From Thermoproteota archaeon (GTDB lineage: Archaea; Thermoproteota; Bathyarchaeia; RBG-16-48-13; GCA-020355125), in NCBI GenBank assembly GCA_030837285.1, contig JAUPKU010000010.1, forward strand, positions 1 through 64,000: a stretch of 64,000 nucleotides of DNA, read 5' to 3'. A program made the position numbers and the translations under genes. This document shows, piece after piece, positions 9,824 through 20,307 of this stretch. Within the stretch, counting starts at the first letter, position 1, and the number at the start of each line of letters is the position of its first letter. A model generated the notes under the pieces. It was not told where the DNA came from, did not search any database, and was given only the letters and a program-made list of their open reading frames with translations.

Positions 9824-10378
9824 TTGACGAAGGCATTCGTCCTGATTAAAGTCAAAAGTGGGACAGAAGAAGCTCAATTTGACGCTCTCTTCACGGTTCC
9901 TGAGGTATTGGAGGTTCACGCGATTACGGGAGATTATGATCTTATGGCTGTGATGAGCGCCAAAGAGGAGGATCTTGCACGTTATCCTAATGAGAAAATA
10001 GTCGAAGCATTGTCTCAGAAGATAAGGAAAATGGAGAATGTGTTGGACACGAAGACGATGATACCTATATCCTCTGAAATCAAAAGGAGTAGCGAGTTTG
10101 ACTTCGGCGAGTATGCAAGGGGGTTTGTCCTCTTGAAGGTTAAGCCTGGCAGAGAGAGACATTTTATAACGGAGGTTCTCAAGATAAACGAGGTAATAGA
10201 GACCCACATGATCACAGGTTCATATGATATACTCGCCATCTTGGAGGTTAAGAAGCCACTGTTGTATCCGCATTATCCGGAGGTCATAGCTAGCATTGTT
10301 ACAGATAAGATCAGAAGGATAAGAGATATGAGAGACTCGGAAACCATCATCCCAGACTTGTCAAGAGCTAAAACCTGA
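9824..10378 (+). CDS. Protein with two tandem Lrp/AsnC-type ligand-binding (RAM) domains, no HTH
   Basis: Internal duplication: AFVLIKVKSG..VHAITGDYDLMAVMSAK and GFVLLKVKPG..THMITGSYDILAILEVK. TTG start. Confidence 0.8.
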   Translation: MTKAFVLIKVKSGTEEAQFDALFTVPEVLEVHAITGDYDLMAVMSAKEEDLARYPNEKIVEALSQKIRKMENVLDTKTMIPISSEIKRSSEFDFGEYARGFVLLKVKPGRERHFITEVLKINEVIETHMITGSYDILAILEVKKPLLYPHYPEVIASIVTDKIRRIRDMRDSETIIPDLSRAKT

Positions 10379-10475
10379 TCTAGGCGTACTAATAGTAAGA
10401 AGATTTTTGGTTTTAGTTTGTGAGATCATGTCGATGCTTTCCAAGTGCTTCTTCTAAAAAAGTGGAAGAGGAGAT

Positions 10476-11678
10476 TTATTTTAGATATTCCTTTTTGAGT
10501 ATTTTTTCTTCGTCAAGGTCTATTCCTAAACCTGGCTCTGTAGGTGCTTGTATGTAGCCTTTACTTGGTGTGAGAGGTTTCTTGTAGAAGTACTGGGCTA
10601 GGGCGTTGTGCTTCACGAGGTATTCTCCTATTGGACTTGTGTCCATGTTGTGGCTGAACCAGATTGGACTGCTCATCCTCGCGTTTCCAGAGTGGGGTAT
10701 GATGGGTATGCCTACTGTTGAGCCCAGTGTACAAATCTTGTTGACTTCACTTATTCCGCCTGCCCATGTGATGTCAGGTTGCCAGAAGTCAAGGGCCTTC
10801 TTCTGAAGGTATTCCATGAAACCCCATCTGGTGTACTCATGTTCAGCACCTGAGAGGGGAATATCCACCTTAGATCTGATCTCTGCGTAGCCATCAATCT
10901 GGTCTGGCAGTAAAACTTCTTCCAACCAAGCGAGCTCATACCGCTCTAATTTCTTAGCCATTTTTATTGTGTAGGGGATGTTCCAGCTCATCCAGCAGTC
11001 GAGCATAAGCTCTGAGTCATACCCTACTGAGTCTCTGAAAGTCTTGGCTAACTCCAAATTCATTTTTTCGCCTTCTATACCCCTCGATGGCCCATACCTG
11101 AAGAACCATTTCTGAGCGGTGTAGCCTAAGTCAGCCATCTCCTGTGCTCTCTCAGCCACTAACTTTGGCTCCAGACTGTGTCCTAACATGCTAGCGTAAA
11201 TTCTAATCTTTTCTTTGACTGGCCCGCCTAAAAGTCGGTGAACCGGCTCTTTCCGATACTTCCCAATTAAGTCCCAGAGGCAGCAGTCGACAGCGCTTAT
11301 CGCAATCATAGTCTGACATTTTCGACCATGTACTTGGACTCTATACATTTGATCCCAAATCTTCTCTATGGTTAAGGCGTCTCTACCAATTAGGAGGGGT
11401 TTCAAGGCATTATCTATTACCCACCAATTCTCAAGCGTTAAGGGAGCTAGACCAACAATTCCAACTTCAGTTGTGATTTCCAAGAAATTTCTCGCTAATT
11501 CCATCGTTTTCTCGGATGTCTTCTTAGTCGATTCCGGTCCGATTTCGAAGTGTTCAGGGTAAATGTCTACAGGCCTGACAAGCCTCTCCTCCATATACCG
11601 TTCGCCTTCAAAGGGAAAATCACCGTAAACGGTGAATGCTCTAACATCCGTAATCTTTAACTCGGCCAATTTAACCAC
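10476..11678 (-). CDS. Mandelate racemase/muconate lactonizing enzyme family (enolase superfamily)
   Basis: ELMLDCWMSWNIPYTIKMAKKLERYELAWLEEVLLPDQIDGYAEIRSKVDIPLSGAEHEYTRWGFMEYLQKKALDFWQPDITWAGGISE. Confidence 0.9.
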   Translation of the reverse strand: MVKLAELKITDVRAFTVYGDFPFEGERYMEERLVRPVDIYPEHFEIGPESTKKTSEKTMELARNFLEITTEVGIVGLAPLTLENWWVIDNALKPLLIGRDALTIEKIWDQMYRVQVHGRKCQTMIAISAVDCCLWDLIGKYRKEPVHRLLGGPVKEKIRIYASMLGHSLEPKLVAERAQEMADLGYTAQKWFFRYGPSRGIEGEKMNLELAKTFRDSVGYDSELMLDCWMSWNIPYTIKMAKKLERYELAWLEEVLLPDQIDGYAEIRSKVDIPLSGAEHEYTRWGFMEYLQKKALDFWQPDITWAGGISEVNKICTLGSTVGIPIIPHSGNARMSSPIWFSHNMDTSPIGEYLVKHNALAQYFYKKPLTPSKGYIQAPTEPGLGIDLDEEKILKKEYLK

Positions 11679-11769
11679 CGAATGTATTTTAAACTTAAGG
11701 ATATATCTGATTTATTGTTAACTTTGACATTGTAACAAAAGATGATTGAGGAAAGCAAAGCTCTATCAC

Positions 11770-12085
11770 CTATGATGTGTTTTGCTCAGACTTTGTCTTC
11801 CATTCAGGGTAAGGACCGACGGGTGGGACATACAAGTCAGAATTTTCATCATTTTATCTCCGATGTTCTTAAGGCCATGCTCAGCATCAGAAGGTGGTGG
11901 ATAAAATGTTCCTTCTCTAACTACTATTGTTTTCCTAAGACTGAAAAACCCTCTTCTTAACTAGTACGCGCCGTTTAGACTGTATGGTAGAGACACTACT
12001 CTCATCGGGTCTGTAGTAACTATGAAATAGGCTTTATTGAATCCATAACAGAAAGGAGTTAGGTGTCTGCTGTACTTGAATCTGT
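11770..12085 (-). pseudogene. C-terminal remnant of an unidentified gene, with one stop and one frameshift
   Basis: Reverse strand: VHRFKYSRHLTPFCYGFNKAYFIVTTDPMRVVSLPYSLNGAY*LRRGFFSLRKTIVVREGTFYPPPSDAEHGLKNIGDKMMKIL / (frameshift) DLYVPPVGPYPEWKTKSEQNTS*. Confidence 0.5.
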
Positions 12086-12100
12086 GCACTAGGGTGAATA

Positions 12101-13363
12101 CTATTTAGATCTAATAATGTCAGGGACCGTAGCTAGCAATGGCATTACTATGGCAACTTCCAGTACAATAGGGATGAGCAGTACGTACATTATATACCCT
12201 TGCTGCCATAGAATACCCCCTATGATTGAGGCTGGAATCGCTGCGAGGCCTAATAAACCTTCTATGCCAAAGAATCTGCCTCTCTTCTCCTCTGGAACAG
12301 ACTCCCACCACCAAGTAACAAGTAAGGGCGAGGATACACCACTTATCCCTGCATCTTGTTGCCCGCTAGTTGATGCATAGCCTCCTAAAAGTGCAGAGAA
12401 TATCAGCAATTCAGGGCTCTGGGCAATGATTGCTATGAAGCTTCCTAGATAGGACATAGGACGAAGTGTAAAATATGTTATTCTCCGACCATATTTATCA
12501 GCTAACCTACCAGCTGGAATCTGCAAGATTAAAGTGACTATAAGAGATGTTGAGCCTATGACGCCAAATGTATAGGCATCAGCCCCTTTAGAATCAACTA
12601 ACCATAAGACGGCAAAAGGTGCGACTAAGCTCGTCGCAAATGTCTGAACAATTCTCAACACCACCCATCCCTTGAGATATTTTTCACCTTTCAAGGCACC
12701 CAAATAGTCTCGTACCATACTGGTTTTCTTTGAACCTAGCCTGGCCTTTTTATCAACGCTTCCTAATGTTGGAGGGAGAAACCGAGCCACAAGAAAGAAG
12801 ACGAATATAGACAAAGCCAACTCAATAAAATATAGTGGCCGGATGCCTTCAGCAGTTATTTTTTCTCCACCAAAAAAAGTGATAACTATAGCTGCCACTA
12901 TTGGCGCAAAGATGTTCAAAACATTATAAATCACACGTGCTAAGCTGATGATAGTGCCTCTTTTGTTAGGCTCTGCAGCTGTAACAAAGATTATATCCGC
13001 TAGAGGACTCATTCTGAGCAATCTTGTACTGATGATGTATGCTGGAATGAGCATTAGCCAGTTTCCAGACACAAACATAAGTGCTAGATGTAGAGAAAAC
13101 AATGCTATGTTGAGAAGCATAACTTTTTTTACGCTATAGTTTTCAACAGCCCAACCCATAGGAATTGCTATAACTGCGCTGGCTGCCTGACTAATACTTG
13201 TTAACAATCCAATGTCAATAGGATCTGCACCCAACTTCTCGCTATAAATAGGGTCATACCTTGTCGTCATCCGATTTCCAAAATTAGACAGCCCTGTGGC
13301 AACAATCGCAACTTTAACCCTTCTATCCAGTTTCTTAAAAGATTCTGTGAGACTCTCTAGCAT
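12101..13363 (-). CDS. MFS transporter
   Basis: 420 aa, about 12 hydrophobic segments; QIPAGRLADKYGRRITYF MFS signature. Confidence 0.85.
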   Translation of the reverse strand: MLESLTESFKKLDRRVKVAIVATGLSNFGNRMTTRYDPIYSEKLGADPIDIGLLTSISQAASAVIAIPMGWAVENYSVKKVMLLNIALFSLHLALMFVSGNWLMLIPAYIISTRLLRMSPLADIIFVTAAEPNKRGTIISLARVIYNVLNIFAPIVAAIVITFFGGEKITAEGIRPLYFIELALSIFVFFLVARFLPPTLGSVDKKARLGSKKTSMVRDYLGALKGEKYLKGWVVLRIVQTFATSLVAPFAVLWLVDSKGADAYTFGVIGSTSLIVTLILQIPAGRLADKYGRRITYFTLRPMSYLGSFIAIIAQSPELLIFSALLGGYASTSGQQDAGISGVSSPLLVTWWWESVPEEKRGRFFGIEGLLGLAAIPASIIGGILWQQGYIMYVLLIPIVLEVAIVMPLLATVPDIIRSK

Positions 13364-13726
13364 TTATCGATTCAACTTCCAAAGACATTTTTAAACATAA
13401 TGTTCAGAACGAGCACGCGTGCCATTAACACTTGTTTCAATTAATTTATAGTTAGTGCGTACGAGATTTCTTTCGTTAGCGATCGATAAAACGTGGACTG
13501 GCGTTGTATAGCGAGATAGAATTGAAACTCCCTCGTATTTAGTCGGTTTCTGATTTTTTTGAGTTTAAGGCATTTTCCAGTTTATATTTCAACACGAAAA
13601 TGCTTTCTACTTTTATGAAGCTAAATCTTAATGTACTAGTAAACATTCAACTTTGATTCAATTACAATGCAGGATAATGTCAGACTATAGCATTCTCCGC
13701 TTGTTACTTCTGGAGACAACACCTGA

Positions 13727-13954
13727 TTAGACTTTAATAACAAAAACTAGGTTCTTAAGGAAGATTTTTCTTTCTTCTCGAGATTGGTTTCTATATGATG
13801 GTGTAGATTCTGGGTGTTTAACTACTTTCAACACTTTGCTTAAGTGTTCATGAGAACATCTGACAGCTACAACCTTCTTGTCTTCGCTAAGCCATACTAT
13901 CCTAGCATTATGACCTTCAGGGCATTCAAAGCTGTCTCCGACATTCAACTCCAT
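13727..13954 (-). CDS. Small conserved-looking protein of unknown function
   Basis: 75 aa; MELNVGDSFECPEGHNARIVWLSEDKKVVAVRCSHEHLSKV. Confidence 0.55.
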   Translation of the reverse strand: MELNVGDSFECPEGHNARIVWLSEDKKVVAVRCSHEHLSKVLKVVKHPESTPSYRNQSREERKIFLKNLVFVIKV

Positions 13955-14210
13955 TCTTACCGCTCCTAAGAAAACGTCGCAAGCGCTTTCTTTATGTTTT
14001 CGCAGCTGGTTTCTAATTCTTTATTATTTCACGAATTTGCTTTCAGGCTTTTAGGGCTTGATTTGCTTCGGTCTTGAAAAATTCTTTCTTTTGGTTATCT
14101 AGTTTAAACCAGCATGACTTACAATCCTATTTATAACTTCCTCAGTAAAAGGGTTGCTATCTCATTTTGTGCGAGCACTTTGTAATACATATTTGTGTTA
14201 GCGTGCGCGA

Positions 14211-14504
14211 TCACGAAATGTAAAGTGTAGCAATAATGATGATATTGTTCACAATAGAACTTATGAATATTAACGGAAACGCTAAATGGATAATTAAGAA
14301 TACCCTAGAATCTCTTTTAGATAATCGGGGAATCAGGTATAGTAAGAGCATAAAGGAGAATGGGATAAGGTACTCAAATACGGATCCACCTAAGGCCCTC
14401 GTCTCATACGCTCCCATATTAAGGCCAATATGGGTTGTGAGGACATCGACTGAGCATAAGACAAATAAAAGTATAGGAGGGAGAGTATACTTACTATTCA
14501 ACAT
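14211..14504 (-). CDS. Small membrane protein, DUF5658-like
   Basis: CSVDVLTTHIGLNMGAYETRALGG plus three hydrophobic segments. Confidence 0.5.
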   Translation of the reverse strand: MLNSKYTLPPILLFVLCSVDVLTTHIGLNMGAYETRALGGSVFEYLIPFSFMLLLYLIPRLSKRDSRVFLIIHLAFPLIFISSIVNNIIIIATLYIS

Positions 14505-15161
14505 GGGTTTGGCCTCGATTAGTCATTGCTGAAATGATTATTGGTTTAAGCATCTCGTGTGAATAGAAAAGAGAATACAAAAATAGAGAATATCTCACAC
14601 TAGAATTATAGATAATCCTTCTGTATTTTGTATCCATTATTTTTCTAATCATTTCATTTAATTTATAAAGCTATCATTAGAACGAGGGCAAGCTTGAATT
14701 AGCACGCGCTGGTTAGAATAAATTTTCGTCACAAAACCCAAAGCAAACGACGATCCTACGAGATAACTGTACGTTTAAAAAAGCATGCTTTTTAGCGCGC
14801 GCTACTAGAAAACCTATTAGTTAGAGTAAATTGACTGTTGGTCGTTGGGATTCCATTAAGAAATTGATGGTCGGTTTCGAAATAGATGAGTAAAAACACT
14901 AGACTAAAAATGCCTGAGCTAAAGGAAAAAGAAAAATCCAGTTCGCAGACTAAAAAAAAGGAAATTCGCTCTTAAACCTCAAGGACATCGGCGAAAACAC
15001 ATGGATCGAATAGAAGCTTCCTAGCGCACGCTGCTAAACACAAAATAAAGCATATAATCAAATTCTTATTCCAACAGACTTGTATCAATTTTTGAAATCA
15101 AAGGCGAATGAACAGATTGTTCTATTTCCAAATTCCTTCAATCTCTGCTATCAAGTGAGTG

Positions 15162-15176
15162 TCGATACTGTATCGA
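15162..15176. repeat. 15-nt palindrome TCGATAC-T-GTATCGA followed by an (ATA)n microsatellite up to about 15195
   Basis: Read directly. Confidence 0.85.
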
Positions 15177-15273
15177 TAATAATAATAATAATAAGAATAG
15201 TCAAAAACAAGACTAAAGATACGCTCAATTTAGGTTCTTTCTATCAAACCTTTCTTTAAAAGAAAGCTTTGAA

Positions 15274-15351
15274 TGGTGGGCCGGGAGGGATTCGAACCCA
15301 CGACCACCGCCGCGTCAGGGCGATATCCTAACCAAGCTAGACGACCGGCCC
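15274..15351 (-). tRNA. tRNA-Val (anticodon GAC), CCA encoded, no intron
   Basis: Reverse strand GGGCCGGTCGTCTAGCTTGGTTAGGATATCGCCCTGACGCGGCGGTGGTCGTGGGTTCGAATCCCTCCCGGCCCACCA; 7-bp acceptor stem, anticodon loop CTGACGC, T-loop GGTTCGAATCC. Confidence 0.95.
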
Positions 15352-15574
15352 AGCAAAAGCTATGCAGATAATTCATAAGAGAAGTATTAGACCTTTACTG
15401 TCATAACATTACCAATTTATTTATAATTCTATTTGAACTATCAAACGCGATACTCATAATCTAAAACATTTCTTTTTAAAACCTCTATAATTCTTGCTTC
15501 CATCCAATCCGACTAACATTTTTCTGCCATTCTATTTTGGCAGAAAAAATCGCAAGAGTAGGAATACTCATTGC

Positions 15575-16012
15575 CTAAAGATAGTAATATATGTAGAATG
15601 CTATTCCAAGAATAAGAGAAGTCACCCAGAATATTCTTACTGGAATCATTAGTTTTCTTCTTTTTGCACAAGCTGAAATTGATTTTATGTTGTACTTCCA
15701 TTTCAGAACAATGTAAAATCCTAAGACTTCTGCCAGAGTTCCAAGGATTACGTGGACCCAGGTCACTATTACCCCGAATAACTGCTGAGGTTGTAAGAGC
15801 AGGTTGAAGTAAATGATGAATGATGGTCCCATAACCAATAGGATTAATGCCGTGTGAATGGCTATTGCGGTAGTCATTATTTTTCCGTGTGTTACAAATT
15901 TCTTCTTCTTTGCATACAATGAGCCAACCAAGACCAAAGTTAGAATCAGAATTTGAAGGAGTAGATTCAGATCGAAGCGGAGATCTGCCTTAGTTCCAAG
16001 TATTCCGGGCAT
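15575..16012 (-). CDS. DUF420-like four-TM membrane protein
   Basis: 145 aa; LVLVGSLYAKKKKFVTHGKIMTTAIAIHTALILLVMGPSF; WVHVILGTLAEVLG. Confidence 0.6.
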   Translation of the reverse strand: MPGILGTKADLRFDLNLLLQILILTLVLVGSLYAKKKKFVTHGKIMTTAIAIHTALILLVMGPSFIIYFNLLLQPQQLFGVIVTWVHVILGTLAEVLGFYIVLKWKYNIKSISACAKRRKLMIPVRIFWVTSLILGIAFYIYYYL

Positions 16013-16166
16013 GTTGATAAATTATGAAGATTAATCCTATTAAAAAATAGCGAAGGGCAGCCTTAATGCTACAGTCGATCATTTTAATCTCTTGATTAGG
16101 GGAATCTCTTTGAAATCATAGTTTGTAGGCAATCGCTTTCCGGTATTCTCTATATTCCATATTTAT

Positions 16167-16523
16167 TCAGAAGTCATATGACTTCCATAGAACACCTTCA
16201 GTGTTCTCTATTGTGTCAGTCTTCATCAGATAGTAGCCATTGGATTTTGTAATGCCTTTCACGTATGTGACAAGCGCTCTACCTATTCCTTTTCCCTGTT
16301 TATCCTTAGCAACTATGATGTTATCAATGTAACCATACTCGCATTCCATTTTTAATACTATGAAGCCGAGAATCCCCCGCTCATCCTCGGCTACAAAAAC
16401 CTCGAAACCATCTTTCAACGCGTTCCCCCTATCCCATGCTTGCTGCAGCTTTTCTGTCGAACAATAAATAGATGGTTCAGAAGGAGAAAATCCTCGAATT
16501 TCCTCATCAGTCAACGCCTGCAA
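16167..16523 (-). CDS. GNAT family N-acetyltransferase (start may lie slightly upstream)
   Basis: FVAEDERGILGFIVLKMECEYGYIDNIIVAKDKQGKGIGRALVTYV. Confidence 0.8.
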   Translation of the reverse strand: MQALTDEEIRGFSPSEPSIYCSTEKLQQAWDRGNALKDGFEVFVAEDERGILGFIVLKMECEYGYIDNIIVAKDKQGKGIGRALVTYVKGITKSNGYYLMKTDTIENTEGVLWKSYDF

Positions 16524-16730
16524 CCTAATTCTTACCGAGATGAAACGTCCTTGACCGTTGCTGCTCTAATCACCAACGAAGTCATAGCCGATCACATTTT
16601 CTACAAGGCAATAAACCCTTGTGAAGCTATTAGGTTTAGAGTGTACTCTAAGAAAACCTATGATACTTTAGTTAATGGATTGTTTAAAACAGCATTTACC
16701 CTAGCTTGATATTATCGAGGAGAATCAGGG

Positions 16731-17880
16731 ATGAAGGAGTACGACGTATTCATTGCCGGCGGAGCTGTAGCGGGACCTATTGCAGCAAAGTTCTGTGCTA
16801 TGCAGAATCTCAGAACTCTACTTATTGAAAGAGAAAGAGTACCCCCGTCAAAAACCCTGCTCAGGGATTCAATTCCCATATTTTGAGAAGATAATAGGAG
16901 AGCACATACCACCAAATAGGCTATGCAATAATACACTATCGAAAGTTGAGATGCATTTTCCGAATGGAAGGGTGATTTCAACGAGGTTTCCCATGCTCAA
17001 CTTTATGAGAGACACTTTTGACGAGTGGCTTTGTTGTCTCGCACAAAGCTATGGAGCTGAGTTTAGGGATGGCTGTTCCTTCAAAGACTTTGAGGAGCTA
17101 GACGACGGTGTTATTATTCATCTGGAAATGAATGAAGGCGCTGAAGACATAAGGGCAAAGTACGTCGTAGATGCAACTGGGATGAGACCTGCTATTAGGC
17201 GAAAACTCAGGAAATCAGATGGATTCCAAAATGGCAGCACAGGCGCAGCCCTGAACTATTACTTCATTGCTAATGGAAATCTTGAGTCTGACAAACTCTA
17301 TCAGTTCTGGAATATTGAATACAACAACATGATGTTCGCGTGGATTTATAACAAGATGCTCAGTGATGGGAATGATTACTGGGTTATTGGTACGGGTTAT
17401 GATAGGGATATTTATCAACGGCTGGACAATTTCTTTGACCATATAAAAGAATTCTATCACCTAAGAAATGTTAAGATCGTTAAGAAGGAAGGGTACAGCA
17501 GTAGTATGTCCTTTACTGACGAGGAGAGAATCTGGCTTGGAGAAAGAAATTTTCTCATGGTTGGTGACGCTGCAGGACTCATTGACTTGACTAGAGGAGT
17601 AGGCATGGACGCTGCCGCGTTAAGTGGGAGACTTGCTGCAAAAGCCATCGGACTATTTCAAACAAGCGGAAAGCCAGCCATAGAAGTCTATTCACAACTA
17701 ATGAAGAAACTAGTAGGCCAGACGCGGAAGAACCAGCGGAGAGGCATTCTCTCATTTAAGACGAATGAAGAACTCCAGGCCTTTCTTGACAAAAACATGC
17801 TCAAGATGGGCGTAAATATGTTCGTTCAGAGCCTGTTCAACAGAGTGAGAAGTGGCGAGAGTCAAGTAATGCTGCCATAA
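16731..17880 (+). pseudogene. FAD-dependent oxidoreductase, geranylgeranyl-reductase-like, interrupted by a +1 frameshift in a C5 run
   Basis: ATG 16731 MKEYDVFIAGGAVAGPIAAKFCAMQNLRTLLIERERVP in one frame, continuing as RQKPCSGIQFPYFEKIIGEHIPP...FLMVGDAAGLIDLTRGVGMDAAALSGRLAAKAI in another. Removing one C at 16842-16846 restores the ORF. Confidence 0.85.
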
Positions 17881-17942
17881 AAAATCCTTATGAACTAATT
17901 ACATTTTAAAGACTCTTTGCATCCATAAAAGATAGTGTGACA

Positions 17943-18374
17943 TCATTTTAGGGCTGTGCCACACTTTGTACAATAGTGTGCCTCGGGAGAATTCTCAGTT
18001 CCGCAGCTTGGACAACGGCCTTTCATAGTCTCTTGTTGTCCAATTGCTTCGACGACGACGGCTGTGCCATACACTGAGAAGACTATGGCGGTGCTCTGAA
18101 GAATGTCACTGGTCTCGAAGTCTGAAGCTAATACAGCGTTCGCGCCCATGTTCTTCGCGTTTTCCATAAGCCGCTGCAGAGATTCTCTTCTAGCGTTCTC
18201 AAGCTCTGAAACATAGGAAGTTATCTCACCACCGAATATACTCTGAATCCCAGCGACAAACTTACCACCAACACCCCTAGATCTTATCGTCATCCCATAG
18301 ACAGGGCCGATTATCCGAACAATTCTATAGTTGGGTAGCGTCTGCGTTGTTACAACCAAAATCTCACTTGACAA
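17943..18374 (-). CDS. YbjQ/DUF74-family protein with C-terminal zinc ribbon
   Basis: VRIIGPVYGMTIRSRGVGGKFVAGIQSIFGGEITSYVSELENARRESLQRLMENAKNMGANAVLASDFETSD; CPSCGTENSPEAHYCTKCGTAL. Confidence 0.85.
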   Translation of the reverse strand: MSSEILVVTTQTLPNYRIVRIIGPVYGMTIRSRGVGGKFVAGIQSIFGGEITSYVSELENARRESLQRLMENAKNMGANAVLASDFETSDILQSTAIVFSVYGTAVVVEAIGQQETMKGRCPSCGTENSPEAHYCTKCGTALK

Positions 18375-18570
18375 AGCATATCACAAATCTTATACTAGGG
18401 CTTTCTCACAATAAAACTTTTATTACTTTCTAAAAAAAGCTTGATTAGCGAGCTACAATTGATTTCTCATTTTCATTATAAATAGCATATCTATTGTGTT
18501 CCGTCATGACTACAAGTCAGTAGTACTCTTTTAAAGTTGCAATGGAAAAGTCTTAAATCTAAACTCTTTC

Positions 18571-19379
18571 TTAAATTGCCTGCAGGATTTGGTTGACTAT
18601 TAGAGCAAAAAGGCCGATGACTAGCAAGAAGATGATGCTAAGGGACAGTGTGAGAACTTTATTGTACTTTCCAAACTTTACTACAAAGATGGCGTTGAGC
18701 GTGGGGAAGAGAGCTGAGACAACTACTAGGAGGATAAGTTCCGTCTTGCTCCCATATCTGTTTGGGATACCATTGAGTCCAAAGTGAACTGGTATTATTT
18801 CGGGTAAACCTGAGTAGATTAAGGCGACGTAGAAGACAAGGACTAACCATGCAAAACGTGACAAAGGCGACCTGTGGATAGATTAGTCGCCTATTGCTCT
18901 GAGGCTCAACCATCTTGGTTGTGATTGAAGGTGCAAATGCGAACTTCTCCTTAAGTGCTTCAAGGAAAACTTCTGGCTTCTGCGGAGAGATGAGTATTTT
19001 ATCTCTGTCAGATAGCTCTAGGAGTATAAATTCGCCATTGTACCTGGTCGCATAGACCTGAATGATCCCGAGGTTCCTCGTCGTGAATGTTTCCCGGGAG
19101 GCTTCCTCCAAACAGGCGGAATCGGAGGTTCGTCTCTACCTTTCTCGCGCTTTTAATCCTATTGTAGTTGATATTGAGAGGTGATAAGGGGAAGTTCACC
19201 TTCAAATCAGTCTCTTCAAGAACATAATTCATCCTCCCAGCAGAGTAGGATGAATAGACTATCAGCCCTGAGATCAATAAAGGGATTAACAAGACAAGAA
19301 GCAATACTAGGTCAGGTTCTCCACCTGAGAGCACTACAACAATTAGAAAGGGAATATCAATTAAGAATTCCAGAAGCAT
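18571..19379 (-). pseudogene. PH-domain/DUF1648-like membrane protein split over three frames
   Basis: ORFs 19008-19379 (TMs, start of PH domain), 18659-19111 (TTRNLGIIQVYATRYNGEFILLELSDRDKILISPQKPEVFLEAL) and 18571-18864 (GLPEIIPVHFGLNGIPNRYGSKTELI, DUF1648) read as consecutive parts of one protein. Confidence 0.7.
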
Positions 19380-19974
19380 GGACCATTTGAGGCTATTCCT
19401 CGAGTATTCAGCGGGGAAGATTGAGACATCAAATGAAGCTTACATAGACATGTGTATAGGTGTTACTCCCAACTGAACATCTTCTAATCTCACATCTAAA
19501 ACAAGCGCATCGAGCGAGTCAATGGTACCTTCTACCACTAGTGATACCCGCGGACAGGTACTAGTTTAGGGTTGAGGAAAAAACTATGCAAAAACCTCAG
19601 CCCTATCTAATGCGTTCCGAGGGTGGCTACTCTATTGCATGTACGTTTTTGCGCGCAACTTAACAATAGTGACACCTTCAATATATGAACATGTAACTGT
19701 TATACTACAATCACACCGGTTTTTATTAGCGTACAAACTAAACAAAAATAATTGGCTAAACGTGCGCACTTATGTATCAAGCATGAATAATGTGGATAGT
19801 GACTAGAAATGGAGGCTTATATGGGTTTAACTTGTAAGATAGTGCTTACAATAGAGTCTTGAAATAACTCTTAAACTTGGACATTCCAAAGGGAGACACA
19901 TTTCTACTCTTCGGTCCTGTAGATATACTTATCCAATTAGTTGAATTAAAGAGTCTGAATGAGTTCAAAAAGAA

Positions 19975-20307
19975 ATGGTTCAATCCATAAGGATGGTTGG
20001 TGCAGAGGAGGCTTTGATTACCAAGACGTTGACTTGTATTGTAATAGAGGAAGGACTATTATTTGCTGAAGACCCTTTTGCCTTTCTGTTCTTGCATACT
20101 CAACCTCGAAATTTAGAAAATGTGAGAAAATCTCTTATGACTATTCCTGAAGTAATATCTGCTGATACAGTATTTGGACCTTATGACATTATCTGCCCAG
20201 TCAGAGCCGAAGATAGAACAAATCTTGAACAAGTAGTCTCTAACGTCCATAATATTCCTGGCGTAGTAGGAACAATGATAGCCGTTGTTGTCCTAATGAG
20301 AACATAG
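19975..20307 (+). CDS. Stand-alone Lrp/AsnC ligand-binding (RAM) domain protein
   Basis: AFLFLHTQPRNLENVRKSLMTIPEVISADTVFGPYDIICPVRAED. Confidence 0.75.
   Translation: MVQSIRMVGAEEALITKTLTCIVIEEGLLFAEDPFAFLFLHTQPRNLENVRKSLMTIPEVISADTVFGPYDIICPVRAEDRTNLEQVVSNVHNIPGVVGTMIAVVVLMRT

Noticed and set aside
9818-10207. 129-aa minus-strand ORF
   Set aside because: Antisense to the tandem RAM protein whose duplicated motifs are convincing.
15177-15195. CRISPR-like repeats
   Set aside because: Only an (ATA)n microsatellite; no regularly spaced repeats with unique spacers were seen anywhere in the window.
16440-16709. 89-aa plus-strand ORF upstream of the FAD gene
   Set aside because: Mostly antisense to the GNAT gene; no coherent domain.
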